A DNA stretch of 64,000 bases from Evansella caseinilytica (lineage in GTDB: Bacteria > Bacillota > Bacilli > Bacillales > Salisediminibacteriaceae): positions 62,001-126,000 of the forward strand of contig NZ_FNPI01000008.1 of NCBI RefSeq assembly GCF_900107275.1, in the 5' to 3' direction. Under the pieces are notes generated by a model that worked only from the letters and a program-made list of their open reading frames with translations, did no database searches and had not been told where the DNA came from. This document shows, in pieces, positions 1-9,184 of the stretch. A program made the translations under genes and the position numbers. Within the stretch, counting starts at the first letter, position 1. Each line of letters begins with the position of its first letter.

Positions 1-141
1 TTTAACTATCCAGCAGGTTTCATTGCCGACGGGGGTTACATATTGGGAAACGCGGGATTTCCAACACCCTCTGCGTTATAATTATAGCAGAGATGCTGCG
101 AACGAATCATCAATGAGTATGAAAGGAGCTTTCCTGCACCG

Positions 142-1065
142 ATGAGTATAAGCGGATTATATGACCAGGAGCTGTTGGCGGGGACCTACCACCCTCACGT
201 AACCTTTTATTATTTTAAACAATGGGACGATTTTCAAATGCCGGAAGCACACGCTCATCATCGGGTGGAAATTATGTATGTCATTTCCGGCCAGTGCAAG
301 GTCACTATTGACAAGGACGTATGGACAATGAAAAAGGGACAGTTTGTCCTTATTGATGCCCATGTTCCACACCAGCTTATTGTGAAAAAGGGAAAGCCGT
401 GCCGAATGCTCAACATCGAGTTTCAGTTTGAGGAAAAAACCGGGGCGTTTCCATCCATTAAAGAATTGACTGAGGAAAACACTGCTTTTCAAGACTTTCT
501 TACTAGAAAAAAAATGTATCACCTGCTTCATGATCCGAATGAGGTGTACTTTACATTAAAAAATCTTGTTCTCGAGTTGGATGAGGCGCAGCAGGACAAT
601 CAGCTGATGATCAAGCTGCTGCTGTCTCAGCTCCTGATACACATCGCTAAGCTTGCGGCTGCAGCTGACTGCGAAGATGCAGCTCCGGCAAATCTTTATG
701 TGAAAAAAACGCTGGATTTTATCCACCATCATTATGATTGCGATATTCAGGTGAAAGATATTGCCGCGGCTGTCCATCTCCATCCGAATTATCTCCATCG
801 TATTTTTAAGGCGCATACGGGGAGTTCCGTATTGGAGTTTCTGACGTCGTTCCGCATGGAAAAAGCAAAGATGCTTCTGCTTCACTCTTCGATTCCAATT
901 ACGGACATTTCCGAATACATCGGCATCAACAGCCGTCAGTATTTCAGCGCGCTCTTTAAAAAACATACCGGCCAGTCACCGCTGGAATATCGTAACAGCA
1001 TCGACAAGTGGAAGAGGGAGGAAACGGAAGAGGAAGAAGACAAAAACACCCAGATAGGGACCTGA
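142..1065 (+). CDS. AraC-family transcriptional regulator with cupin sensor domain
   Basis: A 307-residue one-component regulator. The N-terminal part (about residues 20-95, with the His cluster AHAHH and a GQFVLIDAHVPH segment) looks like an AraC-type cupin ligand domain. The C-terminal part (about 186-290) holds the two helix-turn-helix motifs of the AraC/XylS family, ending in the signature around ISEYIGINSRQYFSALFKKH. Start chosen at the ATG preceded by AAAGGAG about 12 bases upstream. AraC proteins with this layout usually control sugar uptake or degradation genes. The nearest sugar gene here is melA, about 2.2 kb downstream on the same strand, but two unrelated genes and a repeat lie between, so that link is only a guess. 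Confidence 0.9.
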   Translation: MSISGLYDQELLAGTYHPHVTFYYFKQWDDFQMPEAHAHHRVEIMYVISGQCKVTIDKDVWTMKKGQFVLIDAHVPHQLIVKKGKPCRMLNIEFQFEEKTGAFPSIKELTEENTAFQDFLTRKKMYHLLHDPNEVYFTLKNLVLELDEAQQDNQLMIKLLLSQLLIHIAKLAAAADCEDAAPANLYVKKTLDFIHHHYDCDIQVKDIAAAVHLHPNYLHRIFKAHTGSSVLEFLTSFRMEKAKMLLLHSSIPITDISEYIGINSRQYFSALFKKHTGQSPLEYRNSIDKWKREETEEEEDKNTQIGT

Positions 1066-1221
1066 AAACGATAAGGAGAAAAGGAAATTTTGCCTCATAC
1101 ACTGTCATTTCTTTTTAAAGCCTTTTCTTCGCAGAAAAATAGTTTCCGGAAAGGATACGATATTGCATACTTAGAATTACCAAATATTTCAATAAGGTTC
1201 CAATTGGAGAGAAGGAGACAT

Positions 1222-1800
1222 ATGAAAAGAAACATCATGATTTTTATAAGTGCGGGAGTACTGCTGATCATTTTCATACTCTACAGTTTTAATTTTAAAA
1301 CGGAGGAGAAAATAGCAGCAGAAAGGCTGAAGAGTATTTTAGGCACCTCTCTTTACCATGTTTGGTACAACTACGAGCATATTTCAACGGATCAGGAAAA
1401 GGATCTTACAATAGAAAACATGAGCGATGTAACGAATAAATTAAATGTAATTAAAATGTATTCCGAGGTAATTGACTCCGGTGTAGGAGTGGAAGCTCTC
1501 GAGCCCATTGCTGATCGTTTCCAGGAAATCGTAATACATTTAGAAAACAATTACTCTGCTAACGGGGAATTCACTGATCAGGACGTTATCGTTTATCAGA
1601 GCCTTATAGAAGAAGTGAAAATCATTCTTCCTTTAATATCTGATATTTATTATGTTCCTGAATCTCAGGAAGGTGCAGAGCCAGCCTTAACTATTGATGA
1701 TACGGGAGAGTTACAAAAGCTGAAGGAGCGATTGCTCTCTATTCAAGGGGGTGTCTCAAAAGGGAATTTTATCCCTTTTGAGACATCCCCGAAGCAATGA
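1222..1800 (+). CDS. membrane-anchored hypothetical protein, C-terminus encoded by a repeat hairpin
   Basis: No family recognised. The preferred start is the ATG at 1222, which has a GAGAAGGAGA ribosome site just upstream; a longer reading from a TTG at 1090 lacks one. The 192-residue product begins with one hydrophobic segment (MIFISAGVLLIIFILYSF, an uncleaved anchor or signal) followed by an acidic, helix-rich extracytoplasmic part. The last 17 or so codons and the stop lie inside a GGGGTGTCTCAAAAGGG hairpin that starts a dispersed repeat, so the native C-terminus was probably replaced when the repeat inserted. Confidence 0.6.
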   Translation: MKRNIMIFISAGVLLIIFILYSFNFKTEEKIAAERLKSILGTSLYHVWYNYEHISTDQEKDLTIENMSDVTNKLNVIKMYSEVIDSGVGVEALEPIADRFQEIVIHLENNYSANGEFTDQDVIVYQSLIEEVKIILPLISDIYYVPESQEGAEPALTIDDTGELQKLKERLLSIQGGVSKGNFIPFETSPKQ

Positions 1801-2078
1801 GCCACACTTCACCGAGAAGCTGCCAGCTGTCTCATTGTGCCATCGCGCGTGATGGCACTTGGATCGACATCAGTGCAGTACTGGCAGAGGAAGAGACAAT
1901 AGGTGAAGCCGATGCATTCTTTTCAGGCCGGCTGTGAGTGGTTTTCTCGGAACCAGGATGGTGACATCCCGCCGTTGCCCATAGGACGTGGGCAGTACTT
2001 AGGCGGAATTGGGCGGATCGTGCGGAACCATTGCCTTTTTGAACAGACTCTTATAGTTTTGGCTTTTGATACAGCCCC
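1747..2078 (+). repeat. MITE-like dispersed repeat, hairpin-plus-tail type (copy A)
   Basis: Begins with an inverted repeat (GGGGGTGTCTCAAAAGGG at 1747-1764 against CCCTTTTGAGACATCCCC at 1773-1790). A tail shared with copies near 11.8, 26.3, 35.2, 59.5, 59.7 and 62.2 kb follows (AGCAATGAG..., GAAGCCGATGCATTCTTTTC, GGAACCATTGCC). It ends with CTTTTTGAACAGACTC at 2050, then TTATA and a second partial terminus GGCTTTTGATACAGCC. Both right-end types occur in tandem here. The short open frame at 1903-2127 lies inside the repeat and is not counted as a gene. Confidence 0.75.
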
Positions 2079-2150
2079 TAGCATCATTTTTTTGTCTCGC
2101 ACTGTCTTGTTTTCCCCCTGCTTTTAATATTTCTCAACTCAACAGCCGCA

Positions 2151-2696
2151 CTATTCGTTAATCTCAATCCCTTCAGAAATTAATGTATAGAATCTTGTCC
2201 CCGCATTCCGATCATCCCGAATGTCATCGCTGCGAAATAACAAAAATAGGCTTTCCGCTTCCCTATCCTCTAATCGATATTCCATTCCTATACGAATGAA
2301 GCTATTTGCCGGTATTCTCGAGAAGTCGCCCTTCTGATTCATCACAGGAATGTCTTGCAGTTGTTCATCATATTTCGTTTGAGCAACCGCGGAACTTACA
2401 GCATCGGTCTTCCCTGTAGTCCCTGTCGCTGTTTCGGGAGGTAGCTGCGAATTGTTATGATTGATTTCACTGATAAAAATATGATTACTTTCTAAATCGA
2501 AGTGACTATTATTGATAATTTCAGCAGTGATGTAAAAGAGGTTTTCTTCTTTTTCTTCCATGTTTAAAATCTTCATTTCCACATCTTCTCTGCTGACAAA
2601 ATTGGCTTGTGGTTTGTTTATATAATTGACAATCCCGATAGTAATAAAAAGAATCAAAGCGCAACATCCGAAAACATAGATAGCTTTCCTGTTCAA
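2151..2696 (-). CDS. membrane-anchored hypothetical protein
   Basis: About 181 residues with one N-terminal membrane segment (AIYVFGCCALILFITIGIVNYI) and an extracytoplasmic domain whose strand pattern (FYITAEIINNSHFDLESNHIFIS, then SFIRIGMEYRL) recalls immunoglobulin-like extracellular domains of small Bacillus lipoproteins. No family can be named. Start: the TTG at 2696 sits 8 bases after GAGG, better placed than the GTG at 2705, which overlaps the ribosome site. It is convergent with the repeat to its left and has no obvious operon partner. Confidence 0.6.
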   Translation of the reverse strand: MNRKAIYVFGCCALILFITIGIVNYINKPQANFVSREDVEMKILNMEEKEENLFYITAEIINNSHFDLESNHIFISEINHNNSQLPPETATGTTGKTDAVSSAVAQTKYDEQLQDIPVMNQKGDFSRIPANSFIRIGMEYRLEDREAESLFLLFRSDDIRDDRNAGTRFYTLISEGIEINE

Positions 2697-2860
2697 TTTT
2701 CTCACCTCGTTTTAATTACACAACAAGGGTACTATTCCATTCTCTAAAAAGTAAACGACAATAATTTATCAGAATACTCGATGTCATTTCCTGATTAAAA
2801 GTTACCTCTTGGGTACACACTTATTCTTTAATATTCTCAAAAATAATAGGTTATAGTGAT

Positions 2861-2951
2861 TACAAAAAGAAGGACATCACAGTGACAAGGAGATCGAACA
2901 GCACAACGATGAGGTTCGACCGCTCTGTTTCCGGACTTTTTGAACATCCTC
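2861..2951 (+). repeat. degenerate short MITE-like repeat (second family)
   Basis: The left end is degenerate (ATTACAAAAAGAAGGACATCAC). The right end, CCGGACTTTTTGAACATCCTC, matches the better-preserved copy at 59066-59221. No gene is visible around it between 2706 and 3292. Confidence 0.55.
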
Positions 2952-3162
2952 TTTTAGAAAAAAACAGAGTTATGCTTTGAATTGCGAATATAGTGCCGCC
3001 ACATTTCCGGGACAGACATCCCAATAATTGTGAATGTGACACTAAAAAAATCAGGTGCAGAAGCGTAGATTTAACCCGGACATTTCAGCCCCCTCCCGTC
3101 CTCCTTTCCTCACCTCTATAAGTTAGAATTTTATACCTCATTTCCTCATGAAAGTCACCATT

Positions 3163-3177
3163 TTTAAAGCGCTATCA
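3163..3177 (+). promoter_or_regulatory. candidate cre (CcpA) site upstream of melA
   Basis: TTTAAAGCGCTATCA fits the catabolite-responsive element consensus with one mismatch (T for the first G), about 115 bases before the melA start. Catabolite repression of an alpha-galactosidase by CcpA would be expected in a Bacillus. Promoter hexamers could not be assigned with confidence. Confidence 0.45.
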
Positions 3178-3292
3178 TCACAAACTATTTACAATAGTAT
3201 CCGTAACCAGTTTTTGAATACCAGTCATCTCGTAATTTCATTACCGGAAACATTCACTATGAAGTGGTTGTTCAAAAAGGAGGAGATTATTC

Positions 3293-4801
3293 ATGTCGTT
3301 TAAAATCGCTTTTATCGGTGCTGGCAGTATCGGCTTTACCCGCGGGCTGCTGAGAGATCTGCTTGCCGTCCCTGAATTTCAAACAGTTGAAATCGCGTTT
3401 ACGGATATCAACGAACGCAATCTCGAAATGGTCACCGAGCTTTGTCAAAGGGATATTGACAAAAACGGCCTCGACATCACGATTCAGTCCACCCTTGATC
3501 GCCGGGAAGCACTGAAAGACGCCAAGTACATTCTCAATGTCGTCCGCATCGGCGGCCTCGAAGCATTCAAGACCGACGTGGATATCCCGCTCAAATACGG
3601 TATCGATCAATGCGTCGGCGATACCCTGTGCGCGGGCGGCATCATGTACGGGCAACGCGGAATTGCTGAAATGATGAGTATTTGCAAAGACATTCGAGAA
3701 ACTGCGGCTTCGGACTGCCTGCTGCTCAATTATGCCAATCCAATGGCAATGTTGACGTGGGCGTGCAACAAATACGGCGGTGTCAACACCATCGGGCTGT
3801 GCCACGGCGTCCAGGGCGGGCACCACCAAATCGCCCAGGCCTTCGGTTTAGACAAAAAAGACGTGGACATTATCTGCGCCGGCATCAATCATCAAACATG
3901 GTACATCCAGATCAAGCATCAAGGAGAAGACCTGACAGGCAAACTCTTGGAAGCATTTGAAAACCACCCGGAATTCAGCAAAACAGAAAAGGTGCGGATC
4001 GATATGCTCCGCCGCTTCGGCTACTACAGCACCGAATCCAACGGACACTTAAGCGAATATGTTCCCTGGTACCGCAAACGCCCGCAGGAAATCAACGACT
4101 GGATCGACCTCGGCACATGGATCAACGGTGAAACAGGCGGATATCTCCGGGTGTGTACCGAAGGACGCAACTGGTTTGAAACTGACTTCCCGAACTGGAT
4201 GAAGGACCCGGCGCTGGAATACAAACCGGAAGCACGCAGCGAAGAACACGGCTCCTATATCATCGAAGGACTCGAGACCGGACGCGTCTATCGCGGTCAT
4301 TTCAATGTCGTCAACAACGGCGTCATCGCCAATTTGCCGAACGACGCCATCATCGAAGCCCCCGGCTACGTCGACGCCAACGGCATCAATATGCCGCATA
4401 TAGGTGACCTGCCGCTAGGACCTGCCGCCGTGTGCAACGTCAGTATTTCCGTCCAGCGCCTCGCCGTGGAAGCCGCTGTTCACGGGGACGACCGCTTGCT
4501 CCGCCAGGCATTTATGATCGACCCCCTCACCGGTGCCGTGTGCAACCCGCCGGAAATTTGGCAGCTGGTGGATGAAATGCTCGTTGCTCAGGAACAATGG
4601 CTGCCGCAGTATAAAGCGGCGGTTGCGGCTGCGAAGGAACGCCTCGCTTCAGAACCTCTCCTTCCTACAAAAGAGTATGAAGGCGCGGCAAGACTGAAGG
4701 TCAAAACCGTCGAGGAAATGGCGAAAAATCGGGCGGAAGCGAATAAAAACGCCGGTGAAGCGGATAAAGCAAAAGAGCGGCCGGCAATGCTGGATGCCTG
4801 A
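3293..4801 (+). CDS. melA: alpha-galactosidase, glycoside hydrolase family 4
   Basis: A GH4 enzyme, which hydrolyses alpha-galactosides by an NAD+ and metal-dependent redox/elimination mechanism. The N-terminus is a Rossmann fold (KIAFIGAGSIGFTRGLL). NYANPMAMLTW follows, then the metal-binding Cys (about 170, in GLCHGVQGG) and His (about 200, in GINHQTWY), all as in MelA. The ATG at 3293 follows a strong AAAGGAGGAGA site. At 502 residues it is longer than the usual 430-450; the excess is a C-terminal Lys/Ala/Glu-rich tail (EEMAKNRAEANKNAGEADKA). The gene stands alone, without its own transporter. It could remove galactose side chains from galactomannan, complementing the mannoside locus at 35-48 kb; this is inference. 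Confidence 0.93.
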   Translation: MSFKIAFIGAGSIGFTRGLLRDLLAVPEFQTVEIAFTDINERNLEMVTELCQRDIDKNGLDITIQSTLDRREALKDAKYILNVVRIGGLEAFKTDVDIPLKYGIDQCVGDTLCAGGIMYGQRGIAEMMSICKDIRETAASDCLLLNYANPMAMLTWACNKYGGVNTIGLCHGVQGGHHQIAQAFGLDKKDVDIICAGINHQTWYIQIKHQGEDLTGKLLEAFENHPEFSKTEKVRIDMLRRFGYYSTESNGHLSEYVPWYRKRPQEINDWIDLGTWINGETGGYLRVCTEGRNWFETDFPNWMKDPALEYKPEARSEEHGSYIIEGLETGRVYRGHFNVVNNGVIANLPNDAIIEAPGYVDANGINMPHIGDLPLGPAAVCNVSISVQRLAVEAAVHGDDRLLRQAFMIDPLTGAVCNPPEIWQLVDEMLVAQEQWLPQYKAAVAAAKERLASEPLLPTKEYEGAARLKVKTVEEMAKNRAEANKNAGEADKAKERPAMLDA

Positions 4802-4877
4802 CCGTCTTTGAAACACCACCACTTCACATTCTTACGAAATGTTTAGAAGTGGGAATCTTCTGTCGGGAACTGATAAA

Positions 4878-5020
4878 GTGTGAGTTCAAAAACAGAGGCA
4901 AGAAGGTCGAGGCACGGCTGGATCGAGCAGCGGAGCGTACACGGAAACGTACGGAAGCAGCGCAGAGACAACGTAACGAAGAGATTTGCCGGCATTGACT
5001 CCCGGACTTTTTGATTCCTC
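4878..5020 (+). repeat. MITE-like repeat, second family (copy B2)
   Basis: The left end GTGTGAGTTCAAAAACAGAGG and body GCAAGAAGGTCGAGGCACGG match the copy at 59066-59221. The right end CCCGGACTTTTTGATTCCTC is slightly diverged. It fills most of the gap between melA and sspH. Confidence 0.6.
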
Positions 5021-5107
5021 TAAAAGGGGCGGTTCAAAATAGTATACATTTCCAAACAGCTGCAAACACTACTCCTAATCTTATTGATAACAGGAGGTAA
5101 TCCGCCA

Positions 5108-5308
5108 ATGGACACGAGACGGGCACAGGAAATCATCGATTCTCCCGTAATGATCAACGTCACTCATCAAGGCGTTCCCATCTATATCAAAGACGTGGAC
5201 CCGGACAGAGAAACAGCCACCATCTATCCAATGGATGACACCGGCAATGAGCAGGAAGTGGACGTTAACGCATTAATCGAAAACGCTGAACAGAACCGCC
5301 CCCATTAA
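5108..5308 (+). CDS. sspH: H-type small acid-soluble spore protein
   Basis: 66 residues starting MDTRRAQEIIDSP, with VTHQGVPIYIKDVD and ATIYPMDDTGNEQEVDV. This matches the B. subtilis SspH pattern (RAKEIVESP, VTYNGVPIYI, ARIYPLDEPQNEHDV). SspH is a minor spore-core protein made under sigma G in the forespore. Start at 5108 because AACAGGAGGTAA lies 7-8 bases upstream; an upstream in-frame ATG at 5084 has no ribosome site. It shows that the host makes endospores. Confidence 0.9.
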   Translation: MDTRRAQEIIDSPVMINVTHQGVPIYIKDVDPDRETATIYPMDDTGNEQEVDVNALIENAEQNRPH

Positions 5309-5507
5309 CGAGACGGACATTTTCCACTGATTGCGCAATCCGATTTGAGAGAGGGCAGGCCGCTTCGGTCCGTCCTCCCTTTCTTTTCTATACTGATAAG
5401 ACTTCATATCATCCTTTTTTCCCAAGGACAGATGCTTGTTTTCGTTGATAATGATAAACCGGCGGGGCACGGAACCCTCTGCCGCCTTCGTATTCCGGCA
5501 GAACGCC

Positions 5508-6287
5508 TTACGAACTCCCCCGCTCCACAAGCTTCGCATGGACGACGAGCCGGCCCGCCACTTTATCCAATGTATAGTCACAGGTAGACAGCGTTATGAT
5601 CGCATCGTCTGCCATCAGCTCCACTCCGGCATCGTACAACGATCTAGCTTGAATGCTTTCCAAGAACTCCATGTATTCTTCATCGCTGGAAAAATCCGTC
5701 TGAATATAATAAAAATCCGTGGTGCTTAAGTAGACAGAGATGACTTCCGCCTCATATCCATCGTAAAGCGTGTCGTAATAAAATGTCCGGTTCTCCGAAA
5801 AGAAATCCTCATCGAGAAATTTTTTCAGCTGACCGAACATCGAGCCGTCCTTCATATTATGGCCATATAAAATCGTGTTTTGCGGCAATTTGCGGATATC
5901 ATTACGGTAATCCATAAAAATACTCCCGGCTCTCGTTTGTTCCCGTTTATAATTGCGGTCTAAATAATAGTCGTTATTCTGCGCCTGCAAGACAGGATAA
6001 TCAATCAACGTTTGTTCGATCGTCAGCCAGCCGACAATATCCTCGTTGATCTGAAGCAGTTCGTCAAAGGAAGAACGAGCCTCTTCCCCCGCGGTTTCCG
6101 GCGCTTCCGGAGAATCACGGTGATAAAGCTTTTGCGCATCAGCCAGAACCTGCCTGTTTTCATAGTATTCATAAGCGATGACCCCTAATTTGTAAGCTGA
6201 GTACAAAATAATACCGAGAAGCACGAGTGTGACCATTCTTTGCCATACCGACCTCTTTTTTTTCTGTTTTCGACTGACTGCCTCCAT
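5508..6287 (-). CDS. srtB: class B sortase
   Basis: A 259-residue membrane-anchored transpeptidase that would attach the NEAT proteins of this operon to peptidoglycan. One N-terminal signal anchor (MVTLVLLGIILYSAYKLGVIAY) precedes the sortase fold. The catalytic triad is visible: His143 in YGHNM, Cys236 in LSTCDY and Arg246 in GRLVVHAKL. Start: the ATG at 6287 is 8 bases after GAGG; the in-frame GTG at 6296 is too close. Last gene of the minus-strand haem operon, 17 bases or so after the ATPase gene. The sorting signals of the two upstream surface proteins (NPQTS and NAKTG) fit SrtB rather than LPXTG-type sortase A. Confidence 0.93.
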   Translation of the reverse strand: MEAVSRKQKKKRSVWQRMVTLVLLGIILYSAYKLGVIAYEYYENRQVLADAQKLYHRDSPEAPETAGEEARSSFDELLQINEDIVGWLTIEQTLIDYPVLQAQNNDYYLDRNYKREQTRAGSIFMDYRNDIRKLPQNTILYGHNMKDGSMFGQLKKFLDEDFFSENRTFYYDTLYDGYEAEVISVYLSTTDFYYIQTDFSSDEEYMEFLESIQARSLYDAGVELMADDAIITLSTCDYTLDKVAGRLVVHAKLVERGSS

Positions 6288-6313
6288 GCTCGCCACCTCG
6301 TTCCCCTCTCCGT

Positions 6314-7090
6314 TTATCGCCCTGTTCCTACTGGTATGACATGCAGTCCCGCTTCCTTATTTTCCTGCAGCACAACCTCAATACCATAAATTTCCTTCAT
6401 CATTTCCTCTGTGATGACCTGCTCCGGAGTTCCTTCCATCAAGAGCTCCCCGCCCTTCATGACCGCGATGTGGTCACTGTAACGGATCGCCTGATTAATA
6501 TCATGAAGCACCATCACAATGGTCAGCCCAAATTCCTTATTCAATCGTTTAATTAACTCCAGAATCTCAAATTGATAGTAGATATCCAGATATGTCGTCG
6601 GCTCGTCTAAAAACAGCAGCGGCGTACTTTGGGCGAGAGACATGGCAATCCAGACCCGCTGCCGCTCGCCGCCGGACAACCGGGACAATGTCCACTGCCG
6701 CTTTTCGCTCAAATTTGTACAGGACAGCGCCCATTCAATTGCCTTACTATCCTTCTCGCTGTTTTGGCCAAACAAACTGCGATAAGCCAGCCGGCCGAAG
6801 CCGACAATCCTTTCCACGGTCATATCGGCAGGCGCTTCGTTCTGCTGATGGACGACCGCCAGCTTCCTGGCAAATTCCTTCGGCTTATACCGGCTGATTT
6901 CTTTTCCGTCCAAAACAACATTTCCGCTGCCCGCTGTGTAATTTTTGCAAAGCACACCGAGAAGCGTGGATTTCCCGCTGCCGTTCGGACCGATGATCGT
7001 CGTAATTTTTCCTTTGGCAATCATCGTAGTTACAGACTTTAATTGATTATTTTTTTTATCGTAGGAGAATGTAACCCCATTAACTTCCAT
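6314..7090 (-). CDS. haem/iron ABC transporter ATP-binding protein (FecE type)
   Basis: 258 residues; the ATPase of an FecCDE/BtuD-type importer. Walker A GPNGSGKST is at 34-42, signature LSGGERQR and Walker B LLFLDEPTT follow, and the switch His lies in MVLHDINQAIRYSDH. It overlaps the upstream permease gene by 11 bases, so the two are translationally coupled. It should power uptake through the permease at 7080-8063. Substrate is inferred from the isd-like context rather than from the protein itself. Confidence 0.9.
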   Translation of the reverse strand: MEVNGVTFSYDKKNNQLKSVTTMIAKGKITTIIGPNGSGKSTLLGVLCKNYTAGSGNVVLDGKEISRYKPKEFARKLAVVHQQNEAPADMTVERIVGFGRLAYRSLFGQNSEKDSKAIEWALSCTNLSEKRQWTLSRLSGGERQRVWIAMSLAQSTPLLFLDEPTTYLDIYYQFEILELIKRLNKEFGLTIVMVLHDINQAIRYSDHIAVMKGGELLMEGTPEQVITEEMMKEIYGIEVVLQENKEAGLHVIPVGTGR

Positions 7091-8063
7091 AAATACCCCC
7101 GCTTTTTCTGACTAAGAAGATAAGGAATGGTCCGCCGATAATCGCCATAATGATCGATGCCGGAATTTCATTCGGAGCCACCAGCGTGCGCCCGATCGTG
7201 TCCGCCAGGATGATCAGCAGCGCGCCGCTGAGTGCTGAAAAAGGAATGAGCACCTTGTGATCCGTTCCCACCAAAATCCGGGCCGTGTGAGGAATCAGCA
7301 AGCCGACAAACGCAATGACGCCAGCGATCGCCGTTGATACCGCAGCCAGATGCACCGCCACAACGGAAACAATAATACGGGCCCGTTGAACACGGAAACC
7401 TAAATTTTGCATCGTTTTATCCTGAAGAACCAAAAGATCGCACCATGAAAACAAAAAGAAAGATAAAATCAGGCCGATGGTTCCGTAAATCACCATCACA
7501 TCCACGTCGCTCCATGTTTTCATCGACAGCGTCGATGTCGTCGCCTGGGTAATTGAGGTGACCGCGTAGCTGCCGCGATAATTAAATGATTCATTCAAGC
7601 CGGAGAATATCGCGTTGACGGCGACGCCGATCAACACAAGCCGTAGCGGCTGAAGCCCGGATTTCCAGGAAAATGCATACACTATAAAGCAGGCAAAGAC
7701 ACCGCCCAGAAATGCCAATAACGGTGACCAAAAAAACAGATGCGGGAAAAAAGACAGCACCAAAATCGAGATAAAATTTGCTCCAGAAGAGATGCCGATG
7801 ATTCCCGCCTCTGCCAGCGGATTTCGCATCACCGCCTGCAGCAGAACACCGGAAACGGCCAGGCACGCCCCGACAAACAAGGAAATGATAATCCGCGGTA
7901 ATCGTAAATCCTTGATAATTTCCACTTTTTCATTGTCACCGGTCACAAGCCCCCGGATCAGCTCGGAAACACTCACTTCCAAGCTGCCGGTAATGGCGGA
8001 GTAAACCGTGACAGCAAGCAACAGTGTAATGACTATAATAAAGCTGATTACTGTTCTTCTCAT
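7080..8063 (-). CDS. isdF: haem/iron ABC transporter permease (FecCD/IsdF type)
   Basis: About 327 residues and many hydrophobic segments, with family landmarks LPRIIISLFVGACLAVSGVLLQAVMRNPLAEAG-like sequence near the start and GLLIPHTARILVGTDHK near the end. The membrane channel of the haem importer. Start: an ATG at 8063 has AAAAAGGATG six bases upstream; an ATG at 8072 would overlap this site. Lies between the lipoprotein and ATPase genes, as isdF does in isd operons. Confidence 0.9.
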   Translation of the reverse strand: MRRTVISFIIVITLLLAVTVYSAITGSLEVSVSELIRGLVTGDNEKVEIIKDLRLPRIIISLFVGACLAVSGVLLQAVMRNPLAEAGIIGISSGANFISILVLSFFPHLFFWSPLLAFLGGVFACFIVYAFSWKSGLQPLRLVLIGVAVNAIFSGLNESFNYRGSYAVTSITQATTSTLSMKTWSDVDVMVIYGTIGLILSFFLFSWCDLLVLQDKTMQNLGFRVQRARIIVSVVAVHLAAVSTAIAGVIAFVGLLIPHTARILVGTDHKVLIPFSALSGALLIILADTIGRTLVAPNEIPASIIMAIIGGPFLIFLVRKSGGIYGS

Positions 8064-8090
8064 GACGAACATCCTTTTTTACATCGTTAG

Positions 8091-9047
8091 TTATTGCGGA
8101 TAAAGCATCTCCATCAGGGCATCGAGCGCATCGGCGACACGTATTGTACCGGTTGTAGGAAACAGCAGCTCTTCCAGGTCGTAGACGCGGTCATTTTTTA
8201 CCGCATCAAAATGCTTCCAAATATCGTTTTCCCTGAATTCGTCATCAAACATCTCCACCACTTCTTCCGGCATGCCGTGGGCCGCACGCAATATCACTTC
8301 CGGATTTGCCTGCTGCAAATATTCTGTATTAGAAGCGAGGAATTCTACTTCCTCCCCTTCCACAATGTTTTTTCCGCCGGCTATTTTCACAAGATTCCCG
8401 ATATACGAGTTTTCCGTTGCGACTAAATAGCTCCCCGGAACACCAAGCAGAATCAGCACTGTCGGCGACTGCTTCCCGGCGGCTACCTGCTGAACTTCCG
8501 CTACTTTGTCATCGAAGGAAGCAATAAGCGCCGCCGCCTGATCTTCTCGCTGATATTTTTTTCCCAGCCTGTCGATCTCGTGTTTCATTCCTTCAAGGCT
8601 TTGCAAATCGAGGAAATGAGCAGCGATTCCGGCTCCTTCAAAAACAGGAGTTAAATCATATTCCAGGCTTGTAACGGATAAAACCTCCGTCGGGTCCATT
8701 GATTTCAGCAGCTCCATGTCCGGTGTTTTTGCATTTCCCACCACAGTTACACCGTCATAGCGTTCAGGCAGCTCCTTATAGCTCTTCGGAATGCCGATTA
8801 AATCAATTTCCAAAGCATCCGTCATTTCAGCAACGGCCACGCTTGTGGAAACGATCCGGTATTCCTGCTCCTCTTCCGCTTCCGGCGGGCTTTGTTCTTT
8901 TTCCGTTTCACCCGCTGCCGATGCTTCACTGCCTGCGGCTGAATCTTCACTCCCGCTGCTCCCTTCCGCAGATGTACAGCCCGAGCTGACCAGAAGCAAT
9001 AACAGGAACATGCCAGCTGTAAAAATATGCGCACACCTTTTTTTCAT
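8091..9047 (-). CDS. isdE: haem-binding lipoprotein of the isd-type ABC importer
   Basis: About 318 residues: a lipoprotein signal (lipobox VSSGC), an acidic Ser/Glu spacer, then a periplasmic-binding-protein class III fold (GIPKSYKELPERYDGVTVVG, DPTEVLSVTSLEYDL, YLQQANPEVILRA). It would take haem from the wall-anchored NEAT proteins and pass it to the permease. Start taken as the ATG at 9047, which gives a compact signal peptide; an upstream ATG at 9074 adds nine residues and lies before the GAGGGGAG purine run. IsdE by position and fold; the haem ligands were not assigned. Confidence 0.85.
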   Translation of the reverse strand: MKKRCAHIFTAGMFLLLLLVSSGCTSAEGSSGSEDSAAGSEASAAGETEKEQSPPEAEEEQEYRIVSTSVAVAEMTDALEIDLIGIPKSYKELPERYDGVTVVGNAKTPDMELLKSMDPTEVLSVTSLEYDLTPVFEGAGIAAHFLDLQSLEGMKHEIDRLGKKYQREDQAAALIASFDDKVAEVQQVAAGKQSPTVLILLGVPGSYLVATENSYIGNLVKIAGGKNIVEGEEVEFLASNTEYLQQANPEVILRAAHGMPEEVVEMFDDEFRENDIWKHFDAVKNDRVYDLEELLFPTTGTIRVADALDALMEMLYPQ

Positions 9048-9132
9048 CCTATCGACACTCCCCTCTGTGAACATTTGTTCAAGCTATTAGCCGGTTCTAC
9101 GTTAAAAAACAAGCTGCTCCTTTAGCAAAATC

Positions 9133-9162
9133 AGTCTTGATGCGCAGGCGCACATCAAGACT
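9133..9162 (-). terminator. hairpin between the NEAT gene and isdE
   Basis: A perfect 10-bp stem (AGTCTTGATG with CATCAAGACT, loop CGCAGGCGCA on the plus strand). On the minus strand it is followed only by GATTTTGC, so it is probably a weak terminator or an mRNA-stabilising stem. It would let the surface-protein message exceed that of the transporter genes. Confidence 0.45.
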
Positions 9163-9184
9163 TGAAGATCATTTTTTCACAAAT

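Noticed and set aside
1903-2127. 74-codon plus-strand frame
   Set aside because: Lies within the dispersed repeat, has no ribosome site, and parallel frames occur in other copies only by sequence identity.
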